A stretch of DNA of 64,000 nt from Roseovarius sp. W115 (GCF_032842945.2 NZ_CP146606.1:2484501-2548500); one strand, 5' to 3'; shown: positions 1 through 9,128, numbered from the stretch's first letter. The notes: a model not told the origin generated them from the letters alone. Numbers and translations: made by a program.

Positions 1-850
1 GCATGCCCTTGTGCTCTTCGCCCAAAAGGTAGCCGGTCGCTTCGTCATAGTTCATCACACAGGTCGAGTTGCCGTGGATGCCCATCTTCTCTTCAATCTT
101 GCCGCAGGACGCCCCATTGCGCGCGCCTAGGCTGCCGTCTTCGTTGACCATGAACTTGGGCACGATGAACAGAGACACGCCTTTGATGCCCTCAGGCCCG
201 CCGGGGATCTTGGCCAGTACCAAATGGATGATGTTGTCGGCCATGTCATGTTCGCCAGCCGAGATGAAAATCTTCTGACCGGAAATTTTGAAGCTGCCAT
301 CATCCTGCGGTACCGCTTTGGTGCGCATCAGGCCCAGGTCCGTGCCGCAATGCGGTTCGGTGAGGTTCATCGTGCCGGTCCACTCGCACGAGGTCATCTT
401 GGGCAGGTAGGTGGTCTTCTGCTCCTCGGACCCATGTGCAAGGATCGCTGATGCGGCACCATGGGTCAGACCTTGATACATCGTGAAGGCCTGGTTTGCG
501 GCAGAAGACGTCTCGCCCACAGCCGTGTACATGATATAGGGCATGTTCTGCCCGCCATATTCTTCGGGCAGGTCAATGCCGGTCCAACCGCCCGCTTTCA
601 CCTGCTCAAACGCATCCTTGAAGCCCGTGGGCGTGCGCACCACGCCGTTTTCCAGAACACAGCCTTCGGTGTCACCAACACTATTCAAGGGGGCCAGCAC
701 CTCAGAGGCCAGCTTGCCGGCTTCTTCCAGGATGGCCGATGTGAAATCCCGGTCCAGGTCGGCATAGCCGGGGGTGTCTTGCTCGGACACTTTCAGCACA
801 TTGTGCAGAATGAAATCCATGTCTTTGGTGGGGGCTGTGTAGCTGGGCAT
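1..850 (-). CDS. acyl-CoA dehydrogenase, DmdC-like (3' end cut by window)
   Basis: Flavoprotein acyl-CoA dehydrogenase that would oxidise an acyl-CoA to the enoyl-CoA and pass electrons to ETF. About 283 N-terminal codons are visible, starting [13 protein letters not shown]; the C-terminal half lies beyond position 1. The N-terminal acyl-CoA dehydrogenase domain is followed by the FAD-contacting stretch [14 protein letters not shown] and by a region ending near GEEHKGM. The N-terminus resembles the large (about 590 aa) roseobacter acyl-CoA dehydrogenases that include DmdC, the methylmercaptopropionyl-CoA dehydrogenase of DMSP demethylation; substrate cannot be told from this part. A MerR regulator lies immediately upstream on the same strand (start 1292), which fits local control of acyl-CoA catabolism. 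The start at 850 follows a purine-rich GGGAGACC. Confidence 0.85.
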   Translation of the reverse strand, partial: MPSYTAPTKDMDFILHNVLKVSEQDTPGYADLDRDFTSAILEEAGKLASEVLAPLNSVGDTEGCVLENGVVRTPTGFKDAFEQVKAGGWTGIDLPEEYGGQNMPYIMYTAVGETSSAANQAFTMYQGLTHGAASAILAHGSEEQKTTYLPKMTSCEWTGTMNLTEPHCGTDLGLMRTKAVPQDDGSFKISGQKIFISAGEHDMADNIIHLVLAKIPGGPEGIKGVSLFIVPKFMVNEDGSLGARNGASCGKIEEKMGIHGNSTCVMNYDEATGYLLGEEHKGM

Positions 851-890
851 GTGGTGGTCTCCCTAAATCATCACAAGTTTGCGGCAGAAG

Positions 891-1292
891 TTACTCTGCC
901 GCTTTCGGTGTTTGTCGGATCGAGGCGATCATTTTCTCGCCCCATTTCATTTGGTCTTTAAGATCATCAATAGCTGCGGTCAGTTCATCACGCTGGCGCT
1001 CAAGATCATTGAGCCGCGATTTGGCGACCTCATAGGTCTGTGTGAGCTGCGTCAGCTGTTGATCGCCCCGGTCATAGAGGTTCAGCAGTTGCCGAATTTC
1101 CTCAAGGCTAAACCCAAAGCGCTTGCCGCGCAGGATCAGCTTCAGTCGGGCCCTGTCGCGCTTGGTGAAAAGGCGCTTCTGGCCTTCGCGCTTGGGGAAC
1201 AGTAGCTCTTTGGACTCGTAAAACCGCAGCGTACGAGGCGTCACGTGGAACGCATCACACATCTGGCGGATTGTCATCATCTCGGTACTCAT
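891..1292 (-). CDS. MerR family transcriptional regulator
   Basis: A 133-residue MerR-type regulator. Residues about 7-40 form the winged helix-turn-helix with the family signature VTPRTLRFYESKELLFP, and residues about 75-120 form the antiparallel coiled-coil dimerisation helix (RLNDLERQRDELTAAIDDL). It lacks the cysteine cluster of metal-sensing MerR proteins, so a metabolite such as an acyl-CoA is the more likely signal (inference). It lies 40 bp upstream of the acyl-CoA dehydrogenase on the same strand and is probably cotranscribed with it. The 202 bp upstream contain two dyads (1367-1392 and 1399-1425) that are candidate operators. A second MerR paralog follows at 1495-1863. Confidence 0.9.
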   Translation of the reverse strand: MSTEMMTIRQMCDAFHVTPRTLRFYESKELLFPKREGQKRLFTKRDRARLKLILRGKRFGFSLEEIRQLLNLYDRGDQQLTQLTQTYEVAKSRLNDLERQRDELTAAIDDLKDQMKWGEKMIASIRQTPKAAE

Positions 1293-1366
1293 ATTACCAC
1301 CTGTTCATCTCGGTCTCGTGGCATTGACCTGGGGGCGCTTCATCTTCGATACAACAGGGAATAGAG

Positions 1367-1392
1367 TTGACGTAACTGGTACGTAACGTCAC
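1367..1392. promoter_or_regulatory. inverted repeat, candidate MerR operator 1
   Basis: TTGACGTAAC and GTAACGTCAC face each other across six bases, with 8 of 10 arm positions complementary (TGACGT/ACGTCA perfect). It lies between the two MerR genes, upstream of the 891-1292 regulator. Long dyads of this shape between promoter elements are typical MerR-family targets; assignment to either regulator is inference. Confidence 0.5.
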
Positions 1393-1398
1393 TTTTAG

Positions 1399-1425
1399 GT
1401 TTACGTAAGATTAATCAAGGTAAAC
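1399..1425. promoter_or_regulatory. inverted repeat, candidate MerR operator 2
   Basis: GTTTAC (1399-1404) and GTAAAC (1420-1425) are inverted copies with a 15-base spacer, and the left arm is embedded in the palindrome TTACGTAA (1401-1408). It is only a few bases from the first dyad, so the intergenic space seems to hold paired regulator sites. Confidence 0.4.
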
Positions 1426-1494
1426 CGCCCAATTGCACAATTTTATGACGCGCTGGGCAACAGTTTGCCGGTCAAGGTTCAAAGCAAAAGCCGC

Positions 1495-1863
1495 TTACCC
1501 GAGCGATTTCGCGGTCGAATCGCGCATATCCTGAAGCTCTGAAATGCTCTCTTCAAGCTGCGCTTTCTGTTTGCCCAACTCGGCCAGCTTCTGATCGGCA
1601 AGATCAATCCAGGTCCGCAGTTGCGCGTTGGTGCCTTCCTCTTCATAGATCAAGAGCCACTGCCGGATTTCCTCCAGTGCAAAGCCCCAGCGCCGACCAC
1701 GCAAAATAAGCGTCATGCGGACGACTTCTTTATGCGAGTAAAACCGTGACCGGCCTTCGCGCTCTGGGCTGATCAACTCGATGTATTCGTAGTAGCGCAG
1801 CGTTCGCGGTGTCACGTCGAACTTGGCGCACATTTCTTTGAAAGACAGTCGTTTGTCCGACAT
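1495..1863 (-). CDS. MerR family transcriptional regulator (paralog)
   Basis: A 122-residue MerR regulator with helix-turn-helix residues about 8-40 (VTPRTLRYYEYIELISP) and a C-terminal coiled coil (ADQKLAELGKQKAQLEESIS). It is clearly paralogous to the neighbour at 891-1292, sharing the RILRG/RRWGFALEEIRQ-type second wing, but is shorter at the N-terminus. Its ATG at 1863 is preceded by GGAGGAGAGGCC, a strong ribosome binding site. It diverges from the thioesterase genes starting at 1981, and the 117-bp gap between them would hold both promoters. Effector unknown; acyl-CoA metabolism is suggested only by context. Confidence 0.9.
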   Translation of the reverse strand: MSDKRLSFKEMCAKFDVTPRTLRYYEYIELISPEREGRSRFYSHKEVVRMTLILRGRRWGFALEEIRQWLLIYEEEGTNAQLRTWIDLADQKLAELGKQKAQLEESISELQDMRDSTAKSLG

Positions 1864-1980
1864 GGCCTCTCCTCCTTATGTGCAATGTTAGAAAAGACCG
1901 GCGCGCAGGGCAACCGCTAGCCCTTGAAGCTGTGATCACTTCTGGATCATATAGCGTCAGCCAAGCCCGAAGGTGCGCCA

Positions 1981-2400
1981 ATGGACAAGACCAAGTTTGC
2001 CCGACAATTCATTGATGCGATCCCCCATTCCAAAGCTTTGGGCATGGAACTCACCGAAATTGGCGAGGGCACGGCAGAGATTGTCATGGAGTATGACAAA
2101 CGCTTTGTCGGCGATCCCGAAACCGGTGTCATTCATGGTGGTGCGGTCTCGGCCTTGATGGATACATGCTGCGGGGCCGCGGCCATGAGCCACCCGTCGT
2201 CGCCGGGTGCCACGGCCACGATTGATTTGCGCATAGACTACATGCGCCCGGCCACACCTGGCCAGAAAATCAAGGCACGTGCCGAATGCTACCACATCAC
2301 GCGTTCGGTGGCCTTCCTGCGGGCACAAGCAATGGACGATGATGAAGAGAACCCCGTGGCACAGGCCACCGGCACCTTTACGGTTGAGGCCAAATCATGA
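1981..2400 (+). CDS. PaaI-type hotdog thioesterase
   Basis: A 139-residue hotdog-fold acyl-CoA thioesterase of the PaaI/4HBT group. It carries the family helix motif [17 protein letters not shown] (HGG at residues 52-54) and the following strand [17 protein letters not shown]. Such enzymes hydrolyse small or aromatic acyl-CoA esters and release free CoA. The stop overlaps the start of a second hotdog gene by 4 bp, so the two are translationally coupled. Position beside an acyl-CoA dehydrogenase and MerR regulators supports an acyl-CoA housekeeping role; the actual substrate is unknown. Confidence 0.88.
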   Translation: MDKTKFARQFIDAIPHSKALGMELTEIGEGTAEIVMEYDKRFVGDPETGVIHGGAVSALMDTCCGAAAMSHPSSPGATATIDLRIDYMRPATPGQKIKARAECYHITRSVAFLRAQAMDDDEENPVAQATGTFTVEAKS

Positions 2401-2906
2401 GCCGCAAAGCGCCGGAACCCGTTCAGGTCGTCAAACAACGCCGCGATGCCGCTTTGGCCGCCCTGGTGGCCGGGGTGCCTTACATACAGTTTCTTGGCAT
2501 CAACTTTGACCGACGCGGCGATGAACTGACCGCTGTTATGCCTTTTGAAGACAAACTCATCGGCAACCCGCTATTGCCGGCGCTGCATGGCGGCGCGACG
2601 GCGGCTTTTCTGGAGGTCACGTCTATTATTGGCCTGAGCTGGGCGATGCTCTGGGACGAGGTTGAGAGTGGACAGCTCGATCCCGATGCGCTGGCCCAAG
2701 GCAAACTGCCTCGTCTGCCCAAGACGATTGGGTTCACTGTTGATTACCTACGCTCGGGTCTGCCGCGTGACGCCTATGCGCGCGCCCATATCACGCGGTC
2801 GGGCCGCCGCTATGCGTCGGTGAAGGCAGAAGCCTGGCAGGACAACCGCGCACGCCCCTTTGCGCAGGCGACTGGGCATTTTGTCATGCCACGCCAGAAT
2901 GGCTGA
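2397..2906 (+). CDS. PaaI-type hotdog thioesterase (second copy)
   Basis: A 169-residue hotdog protein with HGG at residues 64-66 ([16 protein letters not shown]) and the strand [19 protein letters not shown]. It overlaps the preceding thioesterase by 4 bp (ATGA) and the following MATE gene by 8 bp. It is longer than its partner because of an insertion after the HGG helix ([20 protein letters not shown]), so the two are distinct paralogs. They may form a heteromeric double-hotdog enzyme (inference from tight coupling). Confidence 0.85.
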   Translation: MSRKAPEPVQVVKQRRDAALAALVAGVPYIQFLGINFDRRGDELTAVMPFEDKLIGNPLLPALHGGATAAFLEVTSIIGLSWAMLWDEVESGQLDPDALAQGKLPRLPKTIGFTVDYLRSGLPRDAYARAHITRSGRRYASVKAEAWQDNRARPFAQATGHFVMPRQNG

Positions 2907-4233
2907 GACCACAGGCAAGGCCAATGGCGAGATTACCCATAAACGGGTGCTCAACATCGCCATCCCGATCGTGATTTCCAATGCCACCGTGCCGATCCTG
3001 GGTGCTGTGGACACCGGCGTTGTGGGTCAACTGGGCGAGGCGGCCCCGATTGGGGCCGTCGGCATTGGCGCCATCATCCTGACGGCCATCTACTGGATCT
3101 TCGGCTTCCTGCGCATGGGCACCACGGGCCTCACCAGTCAGGCGCATGGTGCAGGGCAAACCGGCGAAGTTGCCGCGATGCTCACCCGTGCCATGATGAT
3201 CGGCCTTACAGCGGGTGTGGCCATCATCTTACTGCAAATCCCTATTTTCTATGGGGCTTTCCTCATCTCACCCGCCAGTGCCGAGGTGGAAAGCCTCGCG
3301 CGCGATTACATGGCCATCCGCGTCTGGAGCGCCCCTGCGGTCATCGCGCTTTATGGTGTGACTGGTTGGTTAATTGCCCAAGAACGCACCCGCGCCGTCC
3401 TGGCGCTTCAGGTGGTGATGAACGGCATCAACATCGTGCTCGACCTGTGGTTTGTTCTTGGCCTTGGCTGGGGGGTTGAGGGCGTGGCCTTTGCCACCTT
3501 CATCGCGGAATGGACCGGGCTTGCGCTGGGGCTTTGGCTCTGCCGCGATGTGCTCAAAAGCCCGGCCTGGAAAGACTGGGTGCGCGTGTTTGACCGCGCA
3601 CGCCTGCGGCTGATGATGGCTGTCAATCGCGATATCCTGCTGCGGTCCCTGATGCTGGAAGCGATCTTTGTCTCGTTTCTGTTCATCGGCGGGGATTTTG
3701 GCGATGAACAGCTCGCGGCCAACCAGGTCCTGCTACAATTCCTGCACATTACGGCCTATGCGCTGGATGGGTTTGCCTTTGCGGCGGAAACACTGGTGGG
3801 GCAGGCGATGGGTCAACGCAACCGCGCGCGCCTGCGTCAAAGCGCGCTGCGCTCCAGCCTCTGGGGCGGGCTCATCACAGGGGCTATCACGCTGAGTTTT
3901 GCGCTCTTTGGCGGGGCCATTATTGATCTCATGACCACATCCCCCGAGGTGCGCGAGACCGCCCGCGTGTACCTCATCTATATGATCCTTGCCCCGGTCA
4001 CTGGCATCGCGGCGTGGATGTTGGATGGTATTTTCATCGGGGCCACCCGCGCGCAAGATATGCGCAATATGATGGCGGTCAGCCTGGTGGTCTACGTTAT
4101 TGCTGCGCTGTTGCTGGTGCCGGACTACGGCAATCATGGTCTTTGGATCGCGCTGCTCATCAGCTTCGTGGCCCGGGGCCTCACGCTGGGGTTGCGCTAC
4201 TCGGCCCTAGAGGCACAGGCGGCCCGCGCCTGA
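2899..4233 (+). CDS. MATE family efflux transporter (DinF-like)
   Basis: A 444-residue multidrug and toxic compound extrusion transporter with about 12 hydrophobic segments. It contains the MATE features NIAIPIVISNATVPILGAVD near the N-terminus, GFLRMGTTGLTSQAHGAG in the second helix region, and GFAFAAETLVGQAMG in the second half. The start at 2899 gives [10 protein letters not shown] and an 8-bp overlap with the thioesterase; an upstream start at 2860 would give an unlikely arginine-rich extension and a longer overlap. The DinF branch exports organic cations or other small molecules by Na+ or H+ antiport. Substrate is unknown; being third in an operon with thioesterases is notable. Confidence 0.9.
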   Translation: MAETTGKANGEITHKRVLNIAIPIVISNATVPILGAVDTGVVGQLGEAAPIGAVGIGAIILTAIYWIFGFLRMGTTGLTSQAHGAGQTGEVAAMLTRAMMIGLTAGVAIILLQIPIFYGAFLISPASAEVESLARDYMAIRVWSAPAVIALYGVTGWLIAQERTRAVLALQVVMNGINIVLDLWFVLGLGWGVEGVAFATFIAEWTGLALGLWLCRDVLKSPAWKDWVRVFDRARLRLMMAVNRDILLRSLMLEAIFVSFLFIGGDFGDEQLAANQVLLQFLHITAYALDGFAFAAETLVGQAMGQRNRARLRQSALRSSLWGGLITGAITLSFALFGGAIIDLMTTSPEVRETARVYLIYMILAPVTGIAAWMLDGIFIGATRAQDMRNMMAVSLVVYVIAALLLVPDYGNHGLWIALLISFVARGLTLGLRYSALEAQAARA

Positions 4234-4326
4234 TCTGAATAATTTGATCAAATTATGTTTCATGGCTGTTCAAGTGTAGTTTCCTGCATAAAGTCAACAT
4301 TGCTGACCCATGTGCAGGAGGTGCTC

Positions 4327-5319
4327 ATGTCCACCCGTCCCATCCGCGTAGCCATCAACGGTTTTGGCCGCATTGGCCGCACGCTTCTGCGCATCCTGCT
4401 ACGGGATGCGGCGGATTTTGAGCTTCTATGCATTAACGAGATCGAGCCGCTTTCGACCTGCGCTTATCTCTTTCAATATGACAGCGTCTTTGGCCCATGG
4501 CCGGAACCTGTGAATGGCGAGAATGGCATTCTCAAGATTGGCGGGCGGCATATCCCATTCTATTCCGAACCCGACCTTAGCGCGCTGGATTTGAGTGCTG
4601 TGGATGTTGTTCTGGAATGCACAGGCATGGGCGGCACCCGTGCTGTGGCCGAGCGGGGCCTTGTTGCAGGGGCCACCAAGGTGCTTGTCTCCGGCCCATC
4701 TGCTGAGGTCGATGTCACGAGTGTTTTGGGCGCCAATGAAGCGCAGATTGGCGATCACAGGATCGTCTCCAACGCCTCCTGCACCACCAATGCGCTGGCG
4801 CCGCTTGCGCGTCTGCTGGATGAAGCATTTGGGCTTGTCAGCGGCCAGATGACGACCGTGCATTGCTACACCGGCAGCCAGCCCACCGTCGACAAACCGC
4901 GCGCGGCACCCGAACGCAGCCGCGCGGCTGCCATGTCCATGGTTCCAACGACGACCAGTGCCCAGCATCAGACAGGCCTTGTTCTGCCGCATCTTCAGGG
5001 GCGGATCGAGGCACGGGCCATCCGCGTGCCCACCGCCAGCGTGTCCTGCATTGACCTGACGGTGCAAACCAACACGCCGGTCAACGCGGCTTCGGCCAAT
5101 GCGGTTTTGCAAAACGCGGTTCGACCAGGCGGTGTCTTTGGGTGGACCGAACAGCCTTTGGTCAGTGCCGATCTGCGTATGCGGCCTGAATCCGTTGTCA
5201 TGGTCGGGCCGGAAACCTCGGTCTCCACCGGCGGCCTGCTTCGCGTTTTCGGTTGGTACGACAACGAATGGGGCTTTTCCTGCCGGATGCTGGATATGGC
5301 GCGCCTCATGGCGGCCTAA
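4327..5319 (+). CDS. gap: glyceraldehyde-3-phosphate dehydrogenase paralog
   Basis: A 330-residue type I GAPDH. The NAD-binding motif is INGFGRIGR (residues 10-18), the catalytic Cys152 is in SNASCTTNALAPLARLLD, and the C-terminus has the usual YDNEWGFSCRMLDM. It oxidises glyceraldehyde 3-phosphate to 1,3-bisphosphoglycerate. The canonical phosphate-binding and S-loop segment is divergent (GSQPTVDKPRAAPERSRAAA), which suggests a secondary paralog rather than the main glycolytic enzyme. The ATG at 4327 follows GGAGG at 4318-4322; an in-frame extension to 4255 is unsupported. It stands alone, convergent with the SRAP gene. Confidence 0.85.
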   Translation: MSTRPIRVAINGFGRIGRTLLRILLRDAADFELLCINEIEPLSTCAYLFQYDSVFGPWPEPVNGENGILKIGGRHIPFYSEPDLSALDLSAVDVVLECTGMGGTRAVAERGLVAGATKVLVSGPSAEVDVTSVLGANEAQIGDHRIVSNASCTTNALAPLARLLDEAFGLVSGQMTTVHCYTGSQPTVDKPRAAPERSRAAAMSMVPTTTSAQHQTGLVLPHLQGRIEARAIRVPTASVSCIDLTVQTNTPVNAASANAVLQNAVRPGGVFGWTEQPLVSADLRMRPESVVMVGPETSVSTGGLLRVFGWYDNEWGFSCRMLDMARLMAA

Positions 5320-5334
5320 ACCTGTCTGCCTCGG

Positions 5335-6000
5335 TTACTCCTCAAAGGGCTCAATCAATTCCGGCCCGCTGGCGCGGTTGGAATTGACCTTTGGGTCCAC
5401 CCGGTGAAATCGCAAAGCCTCTTCCGGGGCCGCTTTCATCAGGGCGGCCGCCCCATGCCCGGCCTCACCCAGCCACAGCGCCCAGTCGTTTTCACCCAAA
5501 ATCACCGGCATCCGGTGGTGGATTGCCTGCATCCGGGGATTGGCCGCCGTTGTGACAATGGCACAGGTGGTAAAGGCGTCCTCCCCCTGCGCCCAATCCT
5601 GCCAGACCCCGGCAAAGGCGAGCATTGAGCCTTGCGTCGGCGCAATGTACCACGGCAAACGTTTGCCCTCCGCATCCTTGGTCCATTCATAAAACCCCGT
5701 CGCCGGGATCAGGCAGCGCCGCTCTCGCGCGGCTTTGCGGAAGGCAGGTTTTTCGGCAACCGTTTCGCTGCGCGCATTAATCAGCAATGGCCCGTCGGTT
5801 GGGCTTTTGTACCAATGGGGTAGGAACCCCCACCGCATCGCGCGGAGCCGCCGCTGACTGTCCTGCGAGGTGACCACATGCACCGCATTGGTGGGGCAAA
5901 TGTTAAAGTTGGGCACGTCCGGCACATCATTCGCGGGGCGCGCAGCAAAGAGCTGCGCCATCGCGTCTGGCGGCAGGGTCAGAGCAAACCGACCGCACAT
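5335..6000 (-). CDS. SRAP-domain protein (YedK/HMCES family)
   Basis: A 221-residue SOS-response-associated peptidase-fold protein. The N-terminus MCGRFAL places the catalytic Cys at position 2 after Met removal. Other family residues are present: LINARSET (Asn), IPATGFYEW (Glu), and IHHRMPVIL (His). Members form a thiazolidine crosslink with abasic sites in single-stranded DNA and shield them from cleavage. The length is normal. It ends 15 bp from the convergent GAPDH gene and sits 3 bp downstream of a methyltransferase on the same strand, so the two may be cotranscribed. Confidence 0.92.
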   Translation of the reverse strand: MCGRFALTLPPDAMAQLFAARPANDVPDVPNFNICPTNAVHVVTSQDSQRRLRAMRWGFLPHWYKSPTDGPLLINARSETVAEKPAFRKAARERRCLIPATGFYEWTKDAEGKRLPWYIAPTQGSMLAFAGVWQDWAQGEDAFTTCAIVTTAANPRMQAIHHRMPVILGENDWALWLGEAGHGAAALMKAAPEEALRFHRVDPKVNSNRASGPELIEPFEE

Positions 6001-6003
6001 CTC

Positions 6004-7197
6004 TCAGCGCAGCACGCTGGAATAGACCAGCAGCCCCCAGGGCGTGAGCTTGCGGTCCACCTGGCTCCAGAGCGCGCCAAAGGCCAATGGGTCCTGTTTT
6101 GTGAGCGCGGCAATCTCTTGCAGCGATCTGCGCCCGTCAATCGCCATCAACAGCGCCCCGGTCTCTTTGGGCAGGGACAGGGTTTCGGACAGCGTCGCAT
6201 CGCCCAGTTTCGGGCTCTGGCCCTGAAGCACGGCTTGTGCCAGAGCCTTGGCTTGTATGCCCTTGATATGGGGCACAAGTTTGCGGTTCGTGCTTTGGGC
6301 GATTTGAGGGGCTGTATCTGCTGCGACCGCATAGGCGGTATGGGTGCGGATCGTGCCGTTGAGCTTTTCGGCCACCGCCATTTGGGTCACAGCATCCATG
6401 CCCTCGGGCGGCTCTGTGAACCGGGCGAGATCATAATAGACAGATTGCACAAACCCCGATAGCGCCCAGCCTGTGCGCTCCAACGTGGCACATAAGGTTG
6501 TCACGTCATAGGTGCGGTCCTGGCTGTGCAACAGCAGGTCATAAAACCCTGCATCCCCGGTCTCGTGATCATTCAGATTGGGGTTCGATTTGAACGGATG
6601 CCCCTCGGGCAGCCGGTCAAAGAGCTTGCGCGCCGCCTTGATGCGGTCCTTGGGGATAAGATCCGCATACAGTGCGCCAAAGGCGTCTTGCAGGGGATAG
6701 ACCCCGGATCTGCCATAGGGCGCATAGACCATGAATCCCATGCCGCCGCCGGGGGCGAGGGCCGCGCGGAGTTGGGAAAACCCTGCGTCGGGATCCGGCA
6801 GATGGTGTAGCACGCCGCAGCAATCTATGTAGTCAAACGGACCGTATTTCGGCGCATCCAGAAGGCTTCCGGTGATGAAGGTAATATTGTTTAATTTCCG
6901 TATCTTGGCGCGCGCTTCTGCCACATCACGTGATGCTTTGGAGAGGTCAATATAGGTGGCCTCAAAGGGGCGTTTGTATTGTGTCAGAAGTGTTGTCAGT
7001 TGAATCAGCCCGTCGCCCGTACCGCCGCCTGCGACGAGAATGCGCAGCGGTTTGTGCCAATCCCGCTGGCCGCCAAAGATGAAATGGTCAATCTCTTGTG
7101 GCAACGACGGCGATCCCAGGATCAGGCGCTTTTTCTCGTCGCGTGGGTCGCGTTCGGGATAGGGGAACGCCTCGTATTGATCGCGGACTTTGCTCAT
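6004..7197 (-). CDS. class I SAM-dependent methyltransferase
   Basis: A 397-residue protein with a Rossmann methyltransferase domain. Motif I is ILVAGGGTGDG (residues 53-63), motif II ends with the acidic IDLS, and the motif IV-like segment is CCGVLHHLPDPDAGF. The N-terminus MSKVRDQYEAFPYPERDP is typical of a family annotated only as methyltransferase domain proteins in alphaproteobacteria. About 180 C-terminal residues have no motif I recognise, and contain a winged-helix-like end (GALLMAIDGRRSLQEIA). Substrate unknown. It is cotranscribed with the SRAP gene and diverges from DUF952. Confidence 0.85.
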   Translation of the reverse strand: MSKVRDQYEAFPYPERDPRDEKKRLILGSPSLPQEIDHFIFGGQRDWHKPLRILVAGGGTGDGLIQLTTLLTQYKRPFEATYIDLSKASRDVAEARAKIRKLNNITFITGSLLDAPKYGPFDYIDCCGVLHHLPDPDAGFSQLRAALAPGGGMGFMVYAPYGRSGVYPLQDAFGALYADLIPKDRIKAARKLFDRLPEGHPFKSNPNLNDHETGDAGFYDLLLHSQDRTYDVTTLCATLERTGWALSGFVQSVYYDLARFTEPPEGMDAVTQMAVAEKLNGTIRTHTAYAVAADTAPQIAQSTNRKLVPHIKGIQAKALAQAVLQGQSPKLGDATLSETLSLPKETGALLMAIDGRRSLQEIAALTKQDPLAFGALWSQVDRKLTPWGLLVYSSVLR

Positions 7198-7244
7198 GGG
7201 CGTTCATAGGCCGGATATGGGCGGCAAATGCAAGAGGGGCAAAT

Positions 7245-7260
7245 GTTTCGCGCGCGAAAC
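7245..7260. repeat. 16-bp perfect palindrome between divergent genes
   Basis: GTTTCGCGCGCGAAAC reads identically on both strands. It sits between the divergent methyltransferase (start 7197) and DUF952 (7339) genes. An imperfect relative, GTTTCGCGCGTGAA, lies at 9091-9104 just upstream of the transporter at 9129. It could be a protein binding site; its function is not known to me. Confidence 0.5.
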
Positions 7261-7338
7261 GCTGCGGTGCAGAACATGTTCAGGTTGCGTTAAGACTTGG
7301 CCTTGGCAATTCGCTTGACCGTTCCTGCGCGCCGGGGC

Positions 7339-7689
7339 ATGACCGAACGCATGCTGATCTACAAGATTTTTCGTCAAGAGGAATGGAAGGCCCTCTGCGA
7401 TGCAGGCCAGAGCGATGGCGCGCCTGTGGATCTGGCGGATGGATATATTCATTTCTCAACCGCAGACCAGGCGGCGGAGACGGCGGCCAAGCATTTTGCG
7501 GGCGAAGAGGATTTAATGCTCTTGGCGGTGGAGGCGGAGGATTTGGGCGCGGCGCTCAAATGGGAACCGTCACGCGGCGGGGCGCTATTCCCGCATCTCT
7601 ACGCGCCTTTAAAGCTTGAAAATCTCCATTGGGCCTTGCCGCTTTCTCTTGAGCACGGCGTGCATCAGTTTCCGGACCAGATGGTATGA
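7339..7689 (+). CDS. DUF952 family protein
   Basis: A small protein of 112-116 residues matching DUF952: [19 protein letters not shown] at the start, the conserved [21 protein letters not shown], and [19 protein letters not shown]. The fold is related to ADP-ribosyltransferase-like or glutathione-S-transferase-associated small domains, but no reaction is established. The start may be the ATG at 7339 or at 7351; homologs usually begin MLIYKI, which favours 7351. The stop overlaps the pyrD start by 4 bp, so the pair is translationally coupled. Confidence 0.82.
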   Translation: MTERMLIYKIFRQEEWKALCDAGQSDGAPVDLADGYIHFSTADQAAETAAKHFAGEEDLMLLAVEAEDLGAALKWEPSRGGALFPHLYAPLKLENLHWALPLSLEHGVHQFPDQMV

Positions 7690-8744
7690 GCGTGATGGAC
7701 CGGATCGGGCTGGGCCTTCTGCACCGGCTTGACCCTGAACGCGCCCATGGCCTGGCGCTTTGGGCCTTGCGGTCGGGTTTGGCACCTTTGCCCGGAGAGA
7801 TCACGTCGGACCGACTGCGCACAGAGCTTGCTGGCATTCGCTTGGCCAATCCGATTGGCTTGGCGGCGGGGTTTGACAAAAACGCTGTGGCGTTGTCACC
7901 GCTGGCTAAGGCCGGATTTGGGTTTGTCGAAGTTGGCGCCATCACACCGCGGCCTCAGCCGGGCAACCCGAAACCCCGGTTGTTTCGGTTGAGAGAAGAT
8001 CACGCTGTGATCAACCGGTTTGGCTTTAACAATGAAGGGATGGAGGCCGCAGAACCACGTCTAGCGGCGCGACCCACGGAGGCGGTCATTGGTCTTAACC
8101 TTGGGGCCAACAAGGACAGCACAGATCGGGCCGAGGATTTTGCCCGCGTACTGGCCCATTGCGGTGCGCATCTGGATTTCGCAACGGTCAATGTCTCAAG
8201 CCCCAACACCGAGAAACTGCGTGATTTGCAGGGCGGAGCTGCACTTCGGGCGCTTTTGGCAGGTGTCATGGAGGTGCGCGACGGGCTGGACCGGCGCATT
8301 CCGGTCTTCCTGAAAATCGCGCCGGACTTAACAGATGAGGAACTGGCCGAAGTCGCCGAGGTCGCGCAGGAAAGCAATGTAAGCGCTATCATTGCCACAA
8401 ACACGACCCTGTCGCGTGATGGATTGCGCAGCCGACATGCCGCAGAGGCGGGTGGGCTTTCAGGCGCACCGCTTTTTGAGCGTTCGACGCGTGTGCTGGC
8501 GAAACTCTCGCAGTTAACCGAAGGCAAGATGCCTCTTGTGGGCGTAGGCGGCATTGCCTCAGGGCAGGACGCGTTCCAAAAGATACTCGCCGGAGCCAGC
8601 GCTGTGCAGCTTTATTCGGCGCTCGTGTATGAGGGGCTGGGATTGGTTGGGCGGATTGCCAAAGACCTGGATCAACTGCTGGACAGCCAAGGCTATGCCA
8701 GTGTTGCTGAGGCTGTGGGGAAAGGGAGAGAGATATGGCTGTGA
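7686..8744 (+). CDS. pyrD: quinone-dependent dihydroorotate dehydrogenase
   Basis: A 352-residue class 2 dihydroorotate dehydrogenase, the membrane-associated FMN enzyme that oxidises dihydroorotate to orotate with quinone in pyrimidine synthesis. Visible features are the amphipathic N-terminal segment ([20 protein letters not shown]), [14 protein letters not shown], the active-site serine region [25 protein letters not shown], and the phosphate-binding [11 protein letters not shown]. Length and order match the family. It is coupled to DUF952 upstream and overlaps the ArsC-like gene by 10 bp downstream. Confidence 0.97.
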   Translation: MSVMDRIGLGLLHRLDPERAHGLALWALRSGLAPLPGEITSDRLRTELAGIRLANPIGLAAGFDKNAVALSPLAKAGFGFVEVGAITPRPQPGNPKPRLFRLREDHAVINRFGFNNEGMEAAEPRLAARPTEAVIGLNLGANKDSTDRAEDFARVLAHCGAHLDFATVNVSSPNTEKLRDLQGGAALRALLAGVMEVRDGLDRRIPVFLKIAPDLTDEELAEVAEVAQESNVSAIIATNTTLSRDGLRSRHAAEAGGLSGAPLFERSTRVLAKLSQLTEGKMPLVGVGGIASGQDAFQKILAGASAVQLYSALVYEGLGLVGRIAKDLDQLLDSQGYASVAEAVGKGREIWL

Positions 8745-9079
8745 CCGAGATTTGGCACAACCCGAGATGTTCTAAGTCGCGCCAGACGCTGGCGCTTTTG
8801 CAGGAGCGGGGGGACGTGGAGGTGCGTCTGTATCTGCAGGATGCGCCAACGGCCGACGAGATTTCTGCCGCTTTGAAGGCCCTTAGCCTGCCCGCTGCAA
8901 AACTGATGCGCCGGGGGGAAGCGGTGTTCAAAGAGTTGCGCCTTGCCAAGGAAACGGATGAGGCCAAGCTCATCGAGGCCATGGCGGCGCATCCGATCCT
9001 GATCGAACGCCCGGTTGTGTTTGCAAATGGCAAGGCCGCGCTGGGACGCCCACCCGAAGCGGTGCTCGACATCCTATGA
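8735..9079 (+). CDS. ArsC/YfgD-type arsenate reductase-like protein
   Basis: A 114-residue glutaredoxin-linked ArsC-fold protein. The active-site signature is HNPRCSKSR with Cys12, and the C-terminus is [19 protein letters not shown]. Classical ArsC reduces arsenate with glutathione and glutaredoxin; the YfgD-type relatives have unproven activity. There is no ars repressor, pump or methylase nearby, so an arsenic role is only a family-level guess. It overlaps pyrD by 10 bp and is probably the last gene of the DUF952-pyrD operon. Confidence 0.88.
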   Translation: MAVTEIWHNPRCSKSRQTLALLQERGDVEVRLYLQDAPTADEISAALKALSLPAAKLMRRGEAVFKELRLAKETDEAKLIEAMAAHPILIERPVVFANGKAALGRPPEAVLDIL

Positions 9080-9128
9080 TTCAATTCTAAGTTTCGCGCG
9101 TGAATGACCGGTATGAGGGCGGATTCGG

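Noticed and set aside
7245..7260. parS partition site
   Set aside because: The palindrome resembles the GTTTCACGTGAAAC consensus only in its ends; the core is different.
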